From: Leucobacter sp. OLIS6
GTDB lineage: Bacteria > Actinomycetota > Actinomycetes > Actinomycetales > Microbacteriaceae
Length of the DNA: 64,000 bases
Assembly (NCBI RefSeq): GCF_002752355.1
Contig: NZ_MRAV01000011.1
Location: 62,001 to 126,000 of the forward strand
Direction: 5' to 3'
Part shown: piece by piece, positions 39,101 through 48,496 of the stretch
Layout of the letters: each line of letters begins with the position of its first letter
How positions within the stretch are numbered: the stretch's first letter is position 1
Program-made: the position numbers and the translations under genes
The notes under the pieces: generated by a model
Database searches by the model: none
Told to the model about the DNA's origin: nothing
What the model saw: the letters and a program-made list of their open reading frames with translations, nothing else

Positions 39101-39735
39101 CGCGCATCCTGGTCATCGACAACTACGACAGCTTCGTCTACACCCTGAACGGGTATCTGCAGCAGCTCGGGGCGACCACCCGGGTGATCCGCAACGACGA
39201 GGTCGGTCTGGGCGAGCTCGAGCAGCTCGCCGCCGACTACGACGGCGTGCTCGTCTCTCCGGGCCCCGGCACCCCGGCCGATGCGGGCGTCTCCATCGGC
39301 ATGGTGGGCATCGCGCTGCGCACCGGGATCCCGCTGCTCGGCGTCTGCCTCGGCCACCAGGCCATCGCGGAGGCCCTCGGCGCGACGGTGACGCACGCCG
39401 AGGAGCTGATGCACGGCAAGGTGTCGCGGGTGCGCCACCACGGCGACGCGTTCTTCGCGGGAGTGCCCGATGAGTTCGACGCGACCCGCTACCACTCGCT
39501 CGCGGTCGTCAGCGGCACCGTGCCCGAGGATCTGGTGGTCACGGCCGAGACGGCGGGCGGCGTCATCATGGCGCTGCGGCACCGCGAGCTGCCCATCTAC
39601 GGCGTGCAGTACCACCCCGAGTCGGTGCTCACCGAGGGCGGCTACCAGCAGCTCGGCAACTGGCTCGCGGTCACGGGCGCGGCGAACGCGGCCGAGGTCG
39701 CGGCGACGCTCTCGCCCCTGCTCGCGCGCGACTGA
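39097..39735 (+). CDS. glutamine amidotransferase, anthranilate/aminodeoxychorismate synthase component II
   Basis: 212 aa class I amidotransferase. Starts I-L-V-I-D-N-Y-D-S-F-V-Y-T-L, S-P-G-P-G-T-P loop, nucleophile Cys84 in G-V-C-L-G-H-Q, and His/Glu in Q-Y-H-P-E-S. It supplies ammonia to chorismate-using synthases (TrpG or PabA). Which one cannot be told from sequence alone, since neither trpE nor pabB is adjacent. The location beside pknB matches actinobacterial trpG/pabA (Rv0013). Confidence 0.93.
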   Translation: MTRILVIDNYDSFVYTLNGYLQQLGATTRVIRNDEVGLGELEQLAADYDGVLVSPGPGTPADAGVSIGMVGIALRTGIPLLGVCLGHQAIAEALGATVTHAEELMHGKVSRVRHHGDAFFAGVPDEFDATRYHSLAVVSGTVPEDLVVTAETAGGVIMALRHRELPIYGVQYHPESVLTEGGYQQLGNWLAVTGAANAAEVAATLSPLLARD

Positions 39736-39774
39736 CGCGGGTCGGCACGACGGTTCGACGGAGCCGAGGGACCC

Positions 39775-40185
39775 TCAGTTGATGATCTCGCCGCGCTCGT
39801 CGTCGCGGATCGCCGCCAGGCGATCCCGCCACCCCTGCAGCGCCTCGGGGCTCAGCCGGGTCCAGTCGTCGACGACGGCGACGACCCGGAGCGGGTCCGC
39901 GCTGCGGTACGAGCGCGTCGGGTTGCCCGGGAATTTCTGGTCAGTCACGTTGGGGTCGTTCTCGAAGTCGCCCGTCGGCTCGACCAGGTAGACGCGGGGT
40001 TCGCCGTCCCCGGCCGCCAGCTCCGCCGCGAGGCCTGCGCCGTCGCGCAGCGCCGTGAAGTAGATGTGGTTCATCACGATCTCGGGGCGGTAGTTCGAGC
40101 GGAACCCCGCGGTGAGCAGGTCTCCGACCCGCAGCTTGGCCTTCGTGCCGTGGAAGAACGGTCCCGCATCGAGCACCTCGGTCAT
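39775..40185 (-). CDS. arr: NAD+–rifampin ADP-ribosyltransferase
   Basis: 136 aa, normal Arr length. F-F-H-G-T-K-A (His12), N-H-I-Y-F-T-A (Tyr42) and the F-E-N-D-P-N-V-T-D block with P-G-N-P-T-R-S-Y-R-S carry the conserved residues of this fold. Arr transfers ADP-ribose from NAD+ to rifamycins and so inactivates them. It has its own TAGCCT -10 box ending six bases before the ATG, so it need not depend on the pknB operon 62 bp upstream. No mobile-element remnants flank it, which suggests a resident rather than recently acquired gene. Confidence 0.93.
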   Translation of the reverse strand: MTEVLDAGPFFHGTKAKLRVGDLLTAGFRSNYRPEIVMNHIYFTALRDGAGLAAELAAGDGEPRVYLVEPTGDFENDPNVTDQKFPGNPTRSYRSADPLRVVAVVDDWTRLSPEALQGWRDRLAAIRDDERGEIIN

Positions 40186-40191
40186 CGCCAC

Positions 40192-40197
40192 AGGCTA
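40192..40197 (-). promoter_or_regulatory. -10 box of arr, leaderless
   Basis: TAGCCT on the minus strand ends six bases before the arr ATG. Confidence 0.45.
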
Positions 40198-40247
40198 CTC
40201 CGTTGAAGCGCGGAGCGCATGCGGGGAATGACCGGGTTCGGCGGAGA

Positions 40248-41942
40248 TCAGCCCGCGCAGTAGAAGATCTCGAGCTTGGTGCCCTGCGGCTGCTGGCCAG
40301 CGGTGGACTGCTCGACGATCGGCAGGTTCGCCACCTGCGGGCAGGTGTTGCGCGGCGTCACCGTGACGTCGAGGCCGAGGCCGCCGAGCAGCGACTTGGC
40401 GGCGTCGAGCGACTGGCCCGTCACGTCGGGCACGTTCACGCTGCCGCTCGCGATGGTGATCTGCACGGAGTCGCCCGGCTTGAGCCCGGTCCCTACCGCA
40501 GGGCTGACCGCGAGCACGCGGTCGGCGGGTGCGACGGCATCGTCCTGCTTCTTGATCACGCCGATCGAGAGGCCGAGATCCTCGAGCTTCTTCGTGTACT
40601 CGGCGACCGAGAGGTTCTGGAAGTCGGGCACGTCCGGCGAGACGGGGCCGGTCGAGATGAGGACCCGCACCGAGGTGTCGAGGTCGATCTTGCTGCCGCC
40701 GGCGGGATCGGTGCTGATCACGTGGCCGGAGGCGACCTTGTCGTCGCTCTGCTCGACCGGGACCGCGACGATGCCCATGTCCTTCAGCGTCTTGAGCGCG
40801 GCGTCCTTCTCGACGTTCACGAGCTCCGGCACCTGCCGGGTGTTGCTCGGCTGGATGTCCTTCGGCGCGAGGGTCATGAGCCAGAACACGACGGCGATGA
40901 TGACGGCGCCGACGGTGAGGATCGCGGCCCAGGTCCACATCACCGGCGGGCGGCTCTGCGTGCGGGTGCCGCCGCCCTCGGAGAGCTGACGCAGCGCGAG
41001 CTCGGACTCGGAGACCTCGTCGCCGCCCGAGAACAGCACGTTGGTCTGATCGTCGGAACCGCCGAGCTTCGGCATGGTGCCGGAGAGCGCGAGGGCGAGC
41101 GCCTCGCGGAACTCGGACGCCGACTGGAACCGGCGGGCGCGATCCTTCGAGAGCGCGTGCAGCACGATTCGCTCGAGCTCCGGCGGGATCGAGGGGTTGC
41201 GCTCGGTGGGCGGCTGGGGCCGCTCGCTGACGTGCTGGTAGGCGACCGCGACCGCGGTGTCGCCGCGGAAGGGGACGTCGCCGGCCAGCAGCTCGTAGAG
41301 CAGAACGCCGACCGAGTAGAGGTCGGTGCGGGCGTCGACCGTCTCGCCCTTCGCCTGCTCGGGCGAGAAGTATGCGGCGGTGCCGAGGATCGCGGTGGTC
41401 TGCTGCACCGTCGAGGAGGTCTCGGAGACGGCGCGGGCGATGCCGAAGTCCATCACCTTGACCTGCCCGCTGCGAGTGATCATGATGTTCGCGGGCTTGA
41501 TGTCGCGGTGCACGATCCCGGCGCGGTGCGAGTACTCGAGCGCGGTGAGCACGGCGTCGACCACGCGGCACGCCTCGGCGTGCGAGAGCGGTCCCTGGCT
41601 GAGCAGCTGGCGCAGGTTCTGTCCGTCGACGAACTCCATGACGATGAACGGCAGCCGCTGCGGGCCGTCGGCGGTCTGGATCAGGTCGTCGCCGGCGTCG
41701 AGCACGCGCACCACGCTGGGGTGCGCGAGTCGGGACGCCGACTGCGCCTCCTGCCGGAACCGCAGCCGGAACTGCTCGTCGCCCGCCAGATTCGCCTTCA
41801 TCACCTTGATGGCGACCTGGCGACCCAGCTTGGTGTCGGTGCCGCGGTAGACGGTCGACATCCCGCCCTGGCCGATGAACTCGCCGATGGCGTAACGACC
41901 GGCGAGGATTCGCTGCTCGCCGACGTCCGTGCTCTCGGACAT
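40248..41942 (-). CDS. pknB: serine/threonine protein kinase PknB with PASTA domains
   Basis: 564 aa. Cytoplasmic kinase domain (about 15–275): G-Q-G-G-M-S-T-V-Y glycine loop, V-A-I-K-V-M-K, V-H-R-D-I-K-P-A-N, M-D-F-G-I-A-R. A juxtamembrane linker leads to one membrane helix (about 338–362) and three PASTA domains (about 372–440, 440–508, 508–564) that bind peptidoglycan fragments. The third PASTA has two cysteines (T-C-P-Q and the terminal F-Y-C-A-G) able to form a disulfide. It controls growth and division. 84 bases separate it from pknA. Confidence 0.94.
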   Translation of the reverse strand: MSESTDVGEQRILAGRYAIGEFIGQGGMSTVYRGTDTKLGRQVAIKVMKANLAGDEQFRLRFRQEAQSASRLAHPSVVRVLDAGDDLIQTADGPQRLPFIVMEFVDGQNLRQLLSQGPLSHAEACRVVDAVLTALEYSHRAGIVHRDIKPANIMITRSGQVKVMDFGIARAVSETSSTVQQTTAILGTAAYFSPEQAKGETVDARTDLYSVGVLLYELLAGDVPFRGDTAVAVAYQHVSERPQPPTERNPSIPPELERIVLHALSKDRARRFQSASEFREALALALSGTMPKLGGSDDQTNVLFSGGDEVSESELALRQLSEGGGTRTQSRPPVMWTWAAILTVGAVIIAVVFWLMTLAPKDIQPSNTRQVPELVNVEKDAALKTLKDMGIVAVPVEQSDDKVASGHVISTDPAGGSKIDLDTSVRVLISTGPVSPDVPDFQNLSVAEYTKKLEDLGLSIGVIKKQDDAVAPADRVLAVSPAVGTGLKPGDSVQITIASGSVNVPDVTGQSLDAAKSLLGGLGLDVTVTPRNTCPQVANLPIVEQSTAGQQPQGTKLEIFYCAG

Positions 41943-42026
41943 GCTCACCAACCTTTCGTTGCTCGCGATCTTCTCAGTCTAAAGGCAGGATCCTGGGATC
42001 CTCGGACGAGGGTACCTTACTGGCCG

Positions 42027-43775
42027 TTAGGGAGTCGGAGTCGGCGTTCCGTCGCTGTCACCGTTCGCATCGGCGGTGCTCGCCGCCTGCACCTGGATGG
42101 TGAGGGTGTCGGAGGCGGGCGAGGTGCGCTGGGCGGGGCCCGAGCAGGTGAAGGTGTAGCTCACGGTGAGCGGACCCGCCGTGTTGCCGGCCTTGATCTG
42201 GGCGCTGCCCTGGCTGGGCGGGCTCACGAGCGTGCCTCCGGTGACCTTCACGTCGAAGCTGTCGACGGTGAGGCCGGTCGGGCAGCTCGCGGTGATGCCC
42301 TGCACCGTGAAGGTGTCGCCCGCGGTGACCGTCTGCGGCCCGGTCGGGGTCCCGGGCTTCGCGGCGTCGCCGAACTTCGCGCTGAAGGTCAGTACGATCG
42401 CCTCGTCGAACGGGACGTCGGTGCCGGTCGGGTTGACTTCGGTGACGGTGTTCACCTTGTCGTCGGGGCCTGGGTTCCCCGCTTCGGTCTTGACGTTCGT
42501 GAAGCCGAGGCCCGTCAGGTAGGCCTTCGCCTCGTCGGCGTTCATGCCCACGAGCTTCGCGGAGTCGACCACACCGGTGGTCGGCTTCGGGGGCTCGGTC
42601 GTCTTCGACGTGGTCGGCTTGGTCGTGGTCGGCGTCTTGGAGTTCGTCGCCTTCGGCTTGTCGCCGCCCTGGTTCATCAGGGCGATGGCGGTGCCGCCGC
42701 CGATGATGAGCAGGAGTGCGAGCAGCGTGATGAGCGGCCAGGTCCACGGGCTGCGCTTCTTCTTGGGCTTCTCCTCGACGTCGCCCTCGGGCTCGCCGTC
42801 GATCGGCAGGCCGAGCTGCGCAGTGCCGGGCAGCGCGGTGGTCTGCGGCAGCGCGGTCGTCGCGGCATCGGCGGCCTGGGTCTGCGGCAGCACCTGGGTG
42901 GCGTCGGCCGGCGCGGTGCCGAGCACCTGCGGCACGTAGCTCGCCGCGAGGCGCACGTCGCCGCGGTGCAGCGCGGTCGCCGCCTGGGCGAGCTTCGCCG
43001 CGGTCTGCGGGCGATCCTCCGCGGCCTTCGCGAGGCACGCGTAGACGAGGTTGCGCACGGGTGCGGGGATGTCCTCGGGCAGGTCCGGCGGGGTGTCGTT
43101 GATCTGCGCCATCGCGATGGCGACCTGCGACTCGCCCGTGAAGGGGCGCTTGCCGGCGAGGCACTCGTAGGCGACGACGCCGAGCGAGTAGATGTCGGTC
43201 GACGGCGTCGCGGTGTGCCCGCTCGCCTGCTCGGGCGCCAGATACTGCACGGTGCCCATCACCTGGCCGGTGGCGGTGAGCGGCACCTGGTCGGCGATCC
43301 GTGCGATGCCGAAGTCGGTGATCTTGACGCGACCCTCGGGCGTGATCAGCAGGTTGCCCGGCTTGATGTCGCGGTGCACGAGGCCGGCGTCGTGCGCGGC
43401 CTGCAGCGAGGTCGCGGTCTGCGCGACGATGCCGAGCACGCGGTCCGGCGGCAGCTTGCCCTCGCGCTCGATGATGGTCGAGAGCGGTTCGCCGGGCACG
43501 AGCTCCATGACGATGTACGCGGAGCCCTGCTCCTCGCCGTAGTCGAACACGTTGGCGATGCCCTCGTGATTGACGAGCGCGGCGTGCCGCGCCTCCGCGC
43601 GGAAACGCTCGAGGAACCCGGGGTCCCCCATGTACTCGTCCTTCAGGATCTTGATCGCGACGGAGCGGCCGATGATGCTGTCGGTGGCTTTCCACACTTC
43701 GCCCATGCCGCCGACGGCGATCCGCGAGCTCAGCTCGTAGCGCCCACCGAACGTGACTCCTGCCGTAGGTCTCAT
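42027..43775 (-). CDS. pknA: serine/threonine protein kinase PknA-like, with extended extracellular part
   Basis: 582 aa. Kinase domain (about 12–270) with A-V-G-G-M-G-E-V-W, V-A-I-K-I-L-K, V-H-R-D-I-K-P-G-N and T-D-F-G-I-A-R; membrane helix about 340–363. Outside are a Thr/Lys/Pro-rich linker, one PASTA-like domain (about 395–465) and a further beta-rich module with two cysteines (S-C-P-T, F-T-C-S) ending in a Thr/Pro tail. M. tuberculosis PknA has little extracellular sequence, so this one is enlarged. The start overlaps the pbpA stop by four bases. Confidence 0.92.
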   Translation of the reverse strand: MRPTAGVTFGGRYELSSRIAVGGMGEVWKATDSIIGRSVAIKILKDEYMGDPGFLERFRAEARHAALVNHEGIANVFDYGEEQGSAYIVMELVPGEPLSTIIEREGKLPPDRVLGIVAQTATSLQAAHDAGLVHRDIKPGNLLITPEGRVKITDFGIARIADQVPLTATGQVMGTVQYLAPEQASGHTATPSTDIYSLGVVAYECLAGKRPFTGESQVAIAMAQINDTPPDLPEDIPAPVRNLVYACLAKAAEDRPQTAAKLAQAATALHRGDVRLAASYVPQVLGTAPADATQVLPQTQAADAATTALPQTTALPGTAQLGLPIDGEPEGDVEEKPKKKRSPWTWPLITLLALLLIIGGGTAIALMNQGGDKPKATNSKTPTTTKPTTSKTTEPPKPTTGVVDSAKLVGMNADEAKAYLTGLGFTNVKTEAGNPGPDDKVNTVTEVNPTGTDVPFDEAIVLTFSAKFGDAAKPGTPTGPQTVTAGDTFTVQGITASCPTGLTVDSFDVKVTGGTLVSPPSQGSAQIKAGNTAGPLTVSYTFTCSGPAQRTSPASDTLTIQVQAASTADANGDSDGTPTPTP

Positions 43776-45253
43776 TCGCTCAACACCGCTTCCATCACTT
43801 GTTTTCCGACCTTGGTCGGGAGCTCGTACGAGCTCCCGACGTTTCCAAACCGTTCGCCGCCGCCGTTCGCGATCACCACTGCCACCGCGATCTTCGGGTC
43901 CTGCACCGGCGCGAAGCCGGTGAACCAGAGCGTGTAGGGGCGGTCCGCGCCGTTCTCCTGGACACCGTTCTCCGCGGTGCCGGTCTTGCCGGCGACGCGC
44001 ACGCCATCGATGGCGGCGAGGTGTCCCGTGCCGTCGGCGTCGGCGACCACACGCTCCATCATGTCAGTCATCGTCTGTGCCGTGGCTTTGGAGATGGGCT
44101 GGCTGAACTCTTCGGCCGAGAACTTCCGCTCGACCCGCAGGTCGGGAGTGATGATCTCGTCGACGAGCTGGGGTTTCATGACGGTGCCCTCGTTGGCGAT
44201 GCCTGCCGAGACCATGGCCATCTGCAGCGGCGTGGCGCGCACGTCGAGCTGGCCGATCGAGGCGCTCGCGGCCTGGGCCTTGTCGATGGGGTTCGGCGAC
44301 GCGCTCTGGGTGACCTTGAGCGGGATCTGCAGATCCTGCTCAAAACCGAACTTGCGGGCCATGTCGGACACCGTGTTGAGGTCCATGCCCATGGCCATCT
44401 CGGCGATCGGGATGTTGCAGGAGAGGATGAGCGCCTTCTCGAGCGACACCTTGTCGCCGGGGCCGCAGGTGGTGCGCGAGGCGTTCTGCATCACGGAGCT
44501 CGACTGGGGCAGGGTCAGCCGCGCCGGGTTCGGGTAGGTGCTCGTCGGCTTGGCCTTGCCCGCCTCGATGGCGGCCGCGGCGGTGACGAGCTTGAACGTC
44601 GAACCGGGGTGGTAGGTGTCGCCGGCGATCGCGCGGTTGTCCAGCGGCTTGGCCGGATCCGCGGTGAGCTGGTGGTAGTTCGTGATGATCTGCGCGTCGT
44701 CGTTCGACGAGAGCTTCGCAGGATCGAAGCTCGGGGTCGAGACCATCGCGAGGATCTTGCCGGTCTTGGGGTCGAGCGCCACGACAGCGCCCTCGAAGCC
44801 CTGCATCGCGTCCCACGCGGCGCGCTGCGCCTTGGCGTCGATGGTGGTCGAGACCGAGCTGCCCTGCGGCTCCACGCCGGTGATGGTGCGCATGAGGCGC
44901 GTGAAGAACTGCGAGTCGCCGATGCCCGAGAGCTCCTGGTTCATGGCCGACTCGAGGCCGGTCATGCCCTGGGAGTGCGAGTAGTAGCCCGTGATGGGCG
45001 CGTAGATCTCGCCGTCCTTGTAGTTGCGGGCGAAGCGGTACGTGTCCTTGGTGGGCGTCGAGTAGGCGACGGGGTTGCCGTCGACGAGGATCGATCCGCG
45101 CTCGACCTTGTAGCTGTTCTTGACCGTGCGCTGATTGAGCGCGTTGGAGCGCAGGTCGTCGGCCGAGACGAACTGGATCATCGTCACCGCAAAGAACAGC
45201 ACGAAGAACATGCCGAACACGGTGCGGGTGAGGAGCTTGAGCGGTTTGTTCAT
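43772..45253 (-). CDS. pbpA: penicillin-binding protein 2 (PbpA), class B transpeptidase
   Basis: 493 aa. One N-terminal membrane anchor (about 8–30), a pedestal domain and a transpeptidase domain with S-T-F-K (Ser218), S-C-N (278–280) and K-T-G (423–425). It cross-links peptidoglycan together with RodA, encoded next to it. The start overlaps the rodA stop by four bases. Size and position match actinobacterial PbpA. Confidence 0.95.
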   Translation of the reverse strand: MNKPLKLLTRTVFGMFFVLFFAVTMIQFVSADDLRSNALNQRTVKNSYKVERGSILVDGNPVAYSTPTKDTYRFARNYKDGEIYAPITGYYSHSQGMTGLESAMNQELSGIGDSQFFTRLMRTITGVEPQGSSVSTTIDAKAQRAAWDAMQGFEGAVVALDPKTGKILAMVSTPSFDPAKLSSNDDAQIITNYHQLTADPAKPLDNRAIAGDTYHPGSTFKLVTAAAAIEAGKAKPTSTYPNPARLTLPQSSSVMQNASRTTCGPGDKVSLEKALILSCNIPIAEMAMGMDLNTVSDMARKFGFEQDLQIPLKVTQSASPNPIDKAQAASASIGQLDVRATPLQMAMVSAGIANEGTVMKPQLVDEIITPDLRVERKFSAEEFSQPISKATAQTMTDMMERVVADADGTGHLAAIDGVRVAGKTGTAENGVQENGADRPYTLWFTGFAPVQDPKIAVAVVIANGGGERFGNVGSSYELPTKVGKQVMEAVLSE

Positions 45254-46656
45254 GCGCGGATCACCAGCTTGGGTCGGTTGCGCACCGAGTTCGACAGGCG
45301 CAGCAGCAGGGCGACGATGATCCAGCTCGAGACGAGCGCGGACCCGCCGGCCGCGAGGAACGGCGCGGTGAGGCCGGTGAGCGGGATCACGCGGGTCACG
45401 CCGCCGACGACCACGAAGACCTGCAGCGCGAACGCGAAGCCGAGGCCGGCGCCGAGCAGCTTGCCGAAGTCGTCCTGCGCCGCGAATCCGATGCGCAGGG
45501 CGCGGCCGACGAGCAGCAGGTACGCCGCGAGCACGACGAAGAGGCCGATGAGGCCGAGCTCCTCGCCGAGGCTGGGGATGATGTAGTCGCTCTCGGAGAC
45601 CGGGGTGTCCTGCGGGAATCCCTGGCCGAGGCCCGTGCCGGTCATGCCGCCGTTGGCCATGCCGAAGAGGCCCTGCACGAGCTGGTAGCTGGCACCCTGC
45701 GGGTCGGCGAACGGGTCGAGCCAGTTCGCGAAGCGCTTGTGCACGTAGGCGAGCGTCTGGCTCGCGATGAGGCCGCCGGCGAGGAAGAGGCCGCCGCCGA
45801 GGATGATCCAGCCGATGCGGCCCGTCGCGAGGTACAGCAGCGACAGGAACAGGCCGAAGTAGAGCAGCGAGGTGCCGAGGTCGCGCTGGAACACGAGCAC
45901 CGACATGGCCGCCAGCCAGAACAGCAGCAGCGGGCCGAGGTCGCGGCCGCGCGGGAACCGGATGCCGGCGAACTTGCGGCCGACCATCGAGAGCGCCTCG
46001 CGGTTGCGGATCAGGTATCCGGCGAGGCAGACGGCCAGTAGGATCTTGGCGATCTCGCCGGGCTGGAACGTGAAGCTGCCGAGCTGGATCCACACCCGTG
46101 CGCCGCCGCGCTCGATGCCGATGCCCGGAAGCATCGGCAGGAGCAGCAGCACGACGGCCGCGAGGCCGGTGAGGTAGGTGTAGCGGAACAGCACCAGATG
46201 GTTGCGGATCACCGCGATCACGACGATGGCGGCGACGATGGCGATCGTCGACCAGACGAGCTGCTTGACCGAGAACGAGTCCCAGCCGGTGAGCTTCTTG
46301 GCGAGGTCGATCCGGTAGATCATCGCGATGCCGAGCGAGTTCAGGAACACGGCGATCGGCATGATCAGCGGGTCCGCGTCGGGCGCGACCCAGCGCACGG
46401 TGAAGTGCAGCCCGAGCACGGCGACCACGAACATGATCCCGGTCGGCAGCAGCGTGCTGCTCGGCTTGCCGGTCAACGTGAGGTCTGTGATGACGACGGC
46501 CGCGACGCCGATGGCGAGCGCGAACAGCACGAGCGCGAACTCGAGGCCGCGCAGCAGGCGCGGTGCGCGGATCGCGGTGATGCGCTGCAGCACGGTCTCG
46601 CTGGTGCGGGTCTGCTCGAAGGTGCGCGGCTCGTTCGTCTTGCTCTGCTTGCTCAC
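45250..46656 (-). CDS. rodA: SEDS peptidoglycan glycosyltransferase RodA/FtsW
   Basis: 468 aa, about twelve transmembrane helices. SEDS motifs include F-Q-P-G-E-I-A-K-I, Q-R-D-L-G-T-S-L-L-Y-F and the C-terminal P-L-T-G-L-T-A-P-F-L-A-A-G-G-S-A. It polymerises lipid II with its partner PbpA. The GTG start lies within the pstP 3' end. An N-terminal cytoplasmic tail of about 35 polar residues precedes the first helix. Confidence 0.95.
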   Translation of the reverse strand: MSKQSKTNEPRTFEQTRTSETVLQRITAIRAPRLLRGLEFALVLFALAIGVAAVVITDLTLTGKPSSTLLPTGIMFVVAVLGLHFTVRWVAPDADPLIMPIAVFLNSLGIAMIYRIDLAKKLTGWDSFSVKQLVWSTIAIVAAIVVIAVIRNHLVLFRYTYLTGLAAVVLLLLPMLPGIGIERGGARVWIQLGSFTFQPGEIAKILLAVCLAGYLIRNREALSMVGRKFAGIRFPRGRDLGPLLLFWLAAMSVLVFQRDLGTSLLYFGLFLSLLYLATGRIGWIILGGGLFLAGGLIASQTLAYVHKRFANWLDPFADPQGASYQLVQGLFGMANGGMTGTGLGQGFPQDTPVSESDYIIPSLGEELGLIGLFVVLAAYLLLVGRALRIGFAAQDDFGKLLGAGLGFAFALQVFVVVGGVTRVIPLTGLTAPFLAAGGSALVSSWIIVALLLRLSNSVRNRPKLVIRA

Positions 46657-47903
46657 TTGCCCGGCACCCCCAACCGCAGCACGATGTCGCGGGCCTCCTC
46701 GAGGGAGTCCGCGCTGAGCGTCCGCTTCACCTGGCGCTGCTCGTTGCCGTCGAGGGCGTCGAGCGGGATCTCGGTGTTCTCGGCGACCGAGTGCAGCGAG
46801 AACGAGCCGATGTCCTGCTGCACGCCGCGGTAGATGATCACGGTGCTGCCGTCGGTGCCGACGTAGTACCGGGTCTGGGTCCACTGGTAGCCGAGCACGA
46901 GCGCGGCCGCGATGCCGCCGAGGATCGCGAGCACGCCGAGCAGCCAGAGCAGGCGGCGCTGCCGGTTGCGGCGACGCGTCTCGGCGATGAGCTCGGCCAG
47001 GTACTCGTCGACGCGCGGCTCGAAGTGGCTCTCGGCGACGGGCGTCGCGCGGCGCACGGTGCGTCGGCGGTTGAGGATCTTGTTGCGGGCGGTGCTGATC
47101 CGCTCGCCGCCGGGGATCTCGGCCGCGGCGCTGCCCGCGAAGCGCGCACCGGGCAGCTGCTCCTCGGGGATCGGCTCCGGCGTGGTCTCGACGAGCACGA
47201 CGGTCACGTTGTCGGGGGCGCCGTGCGAGAGGCTCTTGTCGATCAGCGCGTCGACGGCGCCCTGCAGCGAGCTGCGCCGGCGCATGATCTTCTCGATGTC
47301 GACGTCCTCGACATAGCCGCACAGGCCGTCGGAGCAGAGCAGCCAGACGTCGCCGGGCACGGTGTCGAGCACCGCGGTGTCGATCTCGGGGCTCGAGTCG
47401 ACGTCGCCGAGCACACGCATGAGCACCGAGCGGCGGGGGTGGGTCTTCGCCTCCTCCTCGGTGATGCGGCCGCTGTCGACGAGGCGCTGCACGAAGGTGT
47501 GGTCCTTGGTGATCTGCTGCAGGCTGCCGTCGCGCAGCAGGTAGAGGCGGGAGTCGCCGATGTGGGCGAGCGCCAGGTGGTCGTCGACGGTCATGAAGCC
47601 GCAGAACGTGGTGCCCATGCCCGACAGCTCGGGGCGGTCGGAGACCGTGGAACGGAGCATGCGGTTCGCGTCGAGCAGCGACTGGCGCAGGGTCGAGGTC
47701 GCGGCCTCGGGGGTGGCGAGCTCGTCCTCGTCGAGTCGCGCCATGGCCTGCGTTGCGAGTGCGGAGGCGACGTCGCCGCCCGCGTGGCCGCCCATGCCGT
47801 CGGCCACCAGGAAGAGCTGCGTGCCGGCGAAGCCCGAATCCTGGTTGTTGGATCGCACCATGCCGACGTGGGAGCCGATGGCGCTCGCGAAACCGAATGC
47901 CAC
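46653..47903 (-). CDS. pstP: PP2C-family serine/threonine phosphatase
   Basis: 416 aa. PP2C catalytic domain (about 1–235) with metal-binding V-A-D-G-M-G-G-H-A-G-G, A-H-I-G-D-S-R-L-Y and C-S-D-G-L-C-G-Y. Then a linker, one membrane helix (about 310–335) and an extracellular C-terminus of about 80 residues. It reverses PknA/PknB phosphorylation. A GTG start was chosen two bases after the fhaB stop. Confidence 0.94.
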   Translation of the reverse strand: MAFGFASAIGSHVGMVRSNNQDSGFAGTQLFLVADGMGGHAGGDVASALATQAMARLDEDELATPEAATSTLRQSLLDANRMLRSTVSDRPELSGMGTTFCGFMTVDDHLALAHIGDSRLYLLRDGSLQQITKDHTFVQRLVDSGRITEEEAKTHPRRSVLMRVLGDVDSSPEIDTAVLDTVPGDVWLLCSDGLCGYVEDVDIEKIMRRRSSLQGAVDALIDKSLSHGAPDNVTVVLVETTPEPIPEEQLPGARFAGSAAAEIPGGERISTARNKILNRRRTVRRATPVAESHFEPRVDEYLAELIAETRRRNRQRRLLWLLGVLAILGGIAAALVLGYQWTQTRYYVGTDGSTVIIYRGVQQDIGSFSLHSVAENTEIPLDALDGNEQRQVKRTLSADSLEEARDIVLRLGVPGK

Positions 47904-47905
47904 GG

Positions 47906-48496
47906 TCAGGGCCTCAGCTCGAAGGTGGTCGTGCCGATCGTAACCGGGGTGAACGTGGGGAGGGGGACCGGACCCGAGACGCGCTGGCCGTCGAGCTTGG
48001 TGCCGTTGGTCGAGTCGAGATCGGTCAGGGTCCACTGCTCGCCGACGCGGTTGAGGCGTGCGTGGTAGGTCGAGGTGTACTCGTCGACGATGACGAGGGT
48101 GGAATCGGGGCTGCGGCCGATGGTCACCAGATCCTCGTCGAGGGGGATCGCGGTGCCCGAGGCGACGCCCGAGGTGATGACGAGGGAACGGGCGGTACTG
48201 CCACCGGCAGAAGGGAGCGCGCCGCCCGTGGGGGTGACCACGGGTGCTGGCGGGATGCGGATCGAATCGGGCACCTGCGGTGCGGTGACGGGCGGTGCGG
48301 CCGCCGGAGCGGGGGCGGGCACGCTCGCGACGCCCGGGATCGGGCTCTGCGCGCCGCGCCCGCGGCCCTCGCCGCCGAGCTTGCGCACCGGGGCGCCGAA
48401 CAGGTCGCTGCGCAGCGCGTAGACGATCGAGAAGATGAAGAACCACAGCAGCAGCAGGAAGCCGATGCGGAGGATCAGCAGAGTCAGCTCGCTCAC
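47906..48496 (-). CDS. fhaB: FHA-domain protein FhaB (FipA type)
   Basis: 196 aa. N-terminal membrane helix (about 4–26), Pro/Ala-rich linker and a C-terminal FHA domain (about 105–196): I-G-R-S-P-D-S-T-L, Y-T-S-T-Y-H-A-R-L, D-S-T-N-G-T-K-L. FHA domains bind phosphothreonine, here probably on PknA/PknB targets. GTG start overlapping the fhaA stop. Confidence 0.93.
   Translation of the reverse strand: MSELTLLILRIGFLLLLWFFIFSIVYALRSDLFGAPVRKLGGEGRGRGAQSPIPGVASVPAPAPAAAPPVTAPQVPDSIRIPPAPVVTPTGGALPSAGGSTARSLVITSGVASGTAIPLDEDLVTIGRSPDSTLVIVDEYTSTYHARLNRVGEQWTLTDLDSTNGTKLDGQRVSGPVPLPTFTPVTIGTTTFELRP

Noticed and set aside
40186-40247. Remnants of an insertion sequence or integron next to arr
   Set aside because: No inverted repeats, transposase fragments or attC-like sites could be seen on either side.
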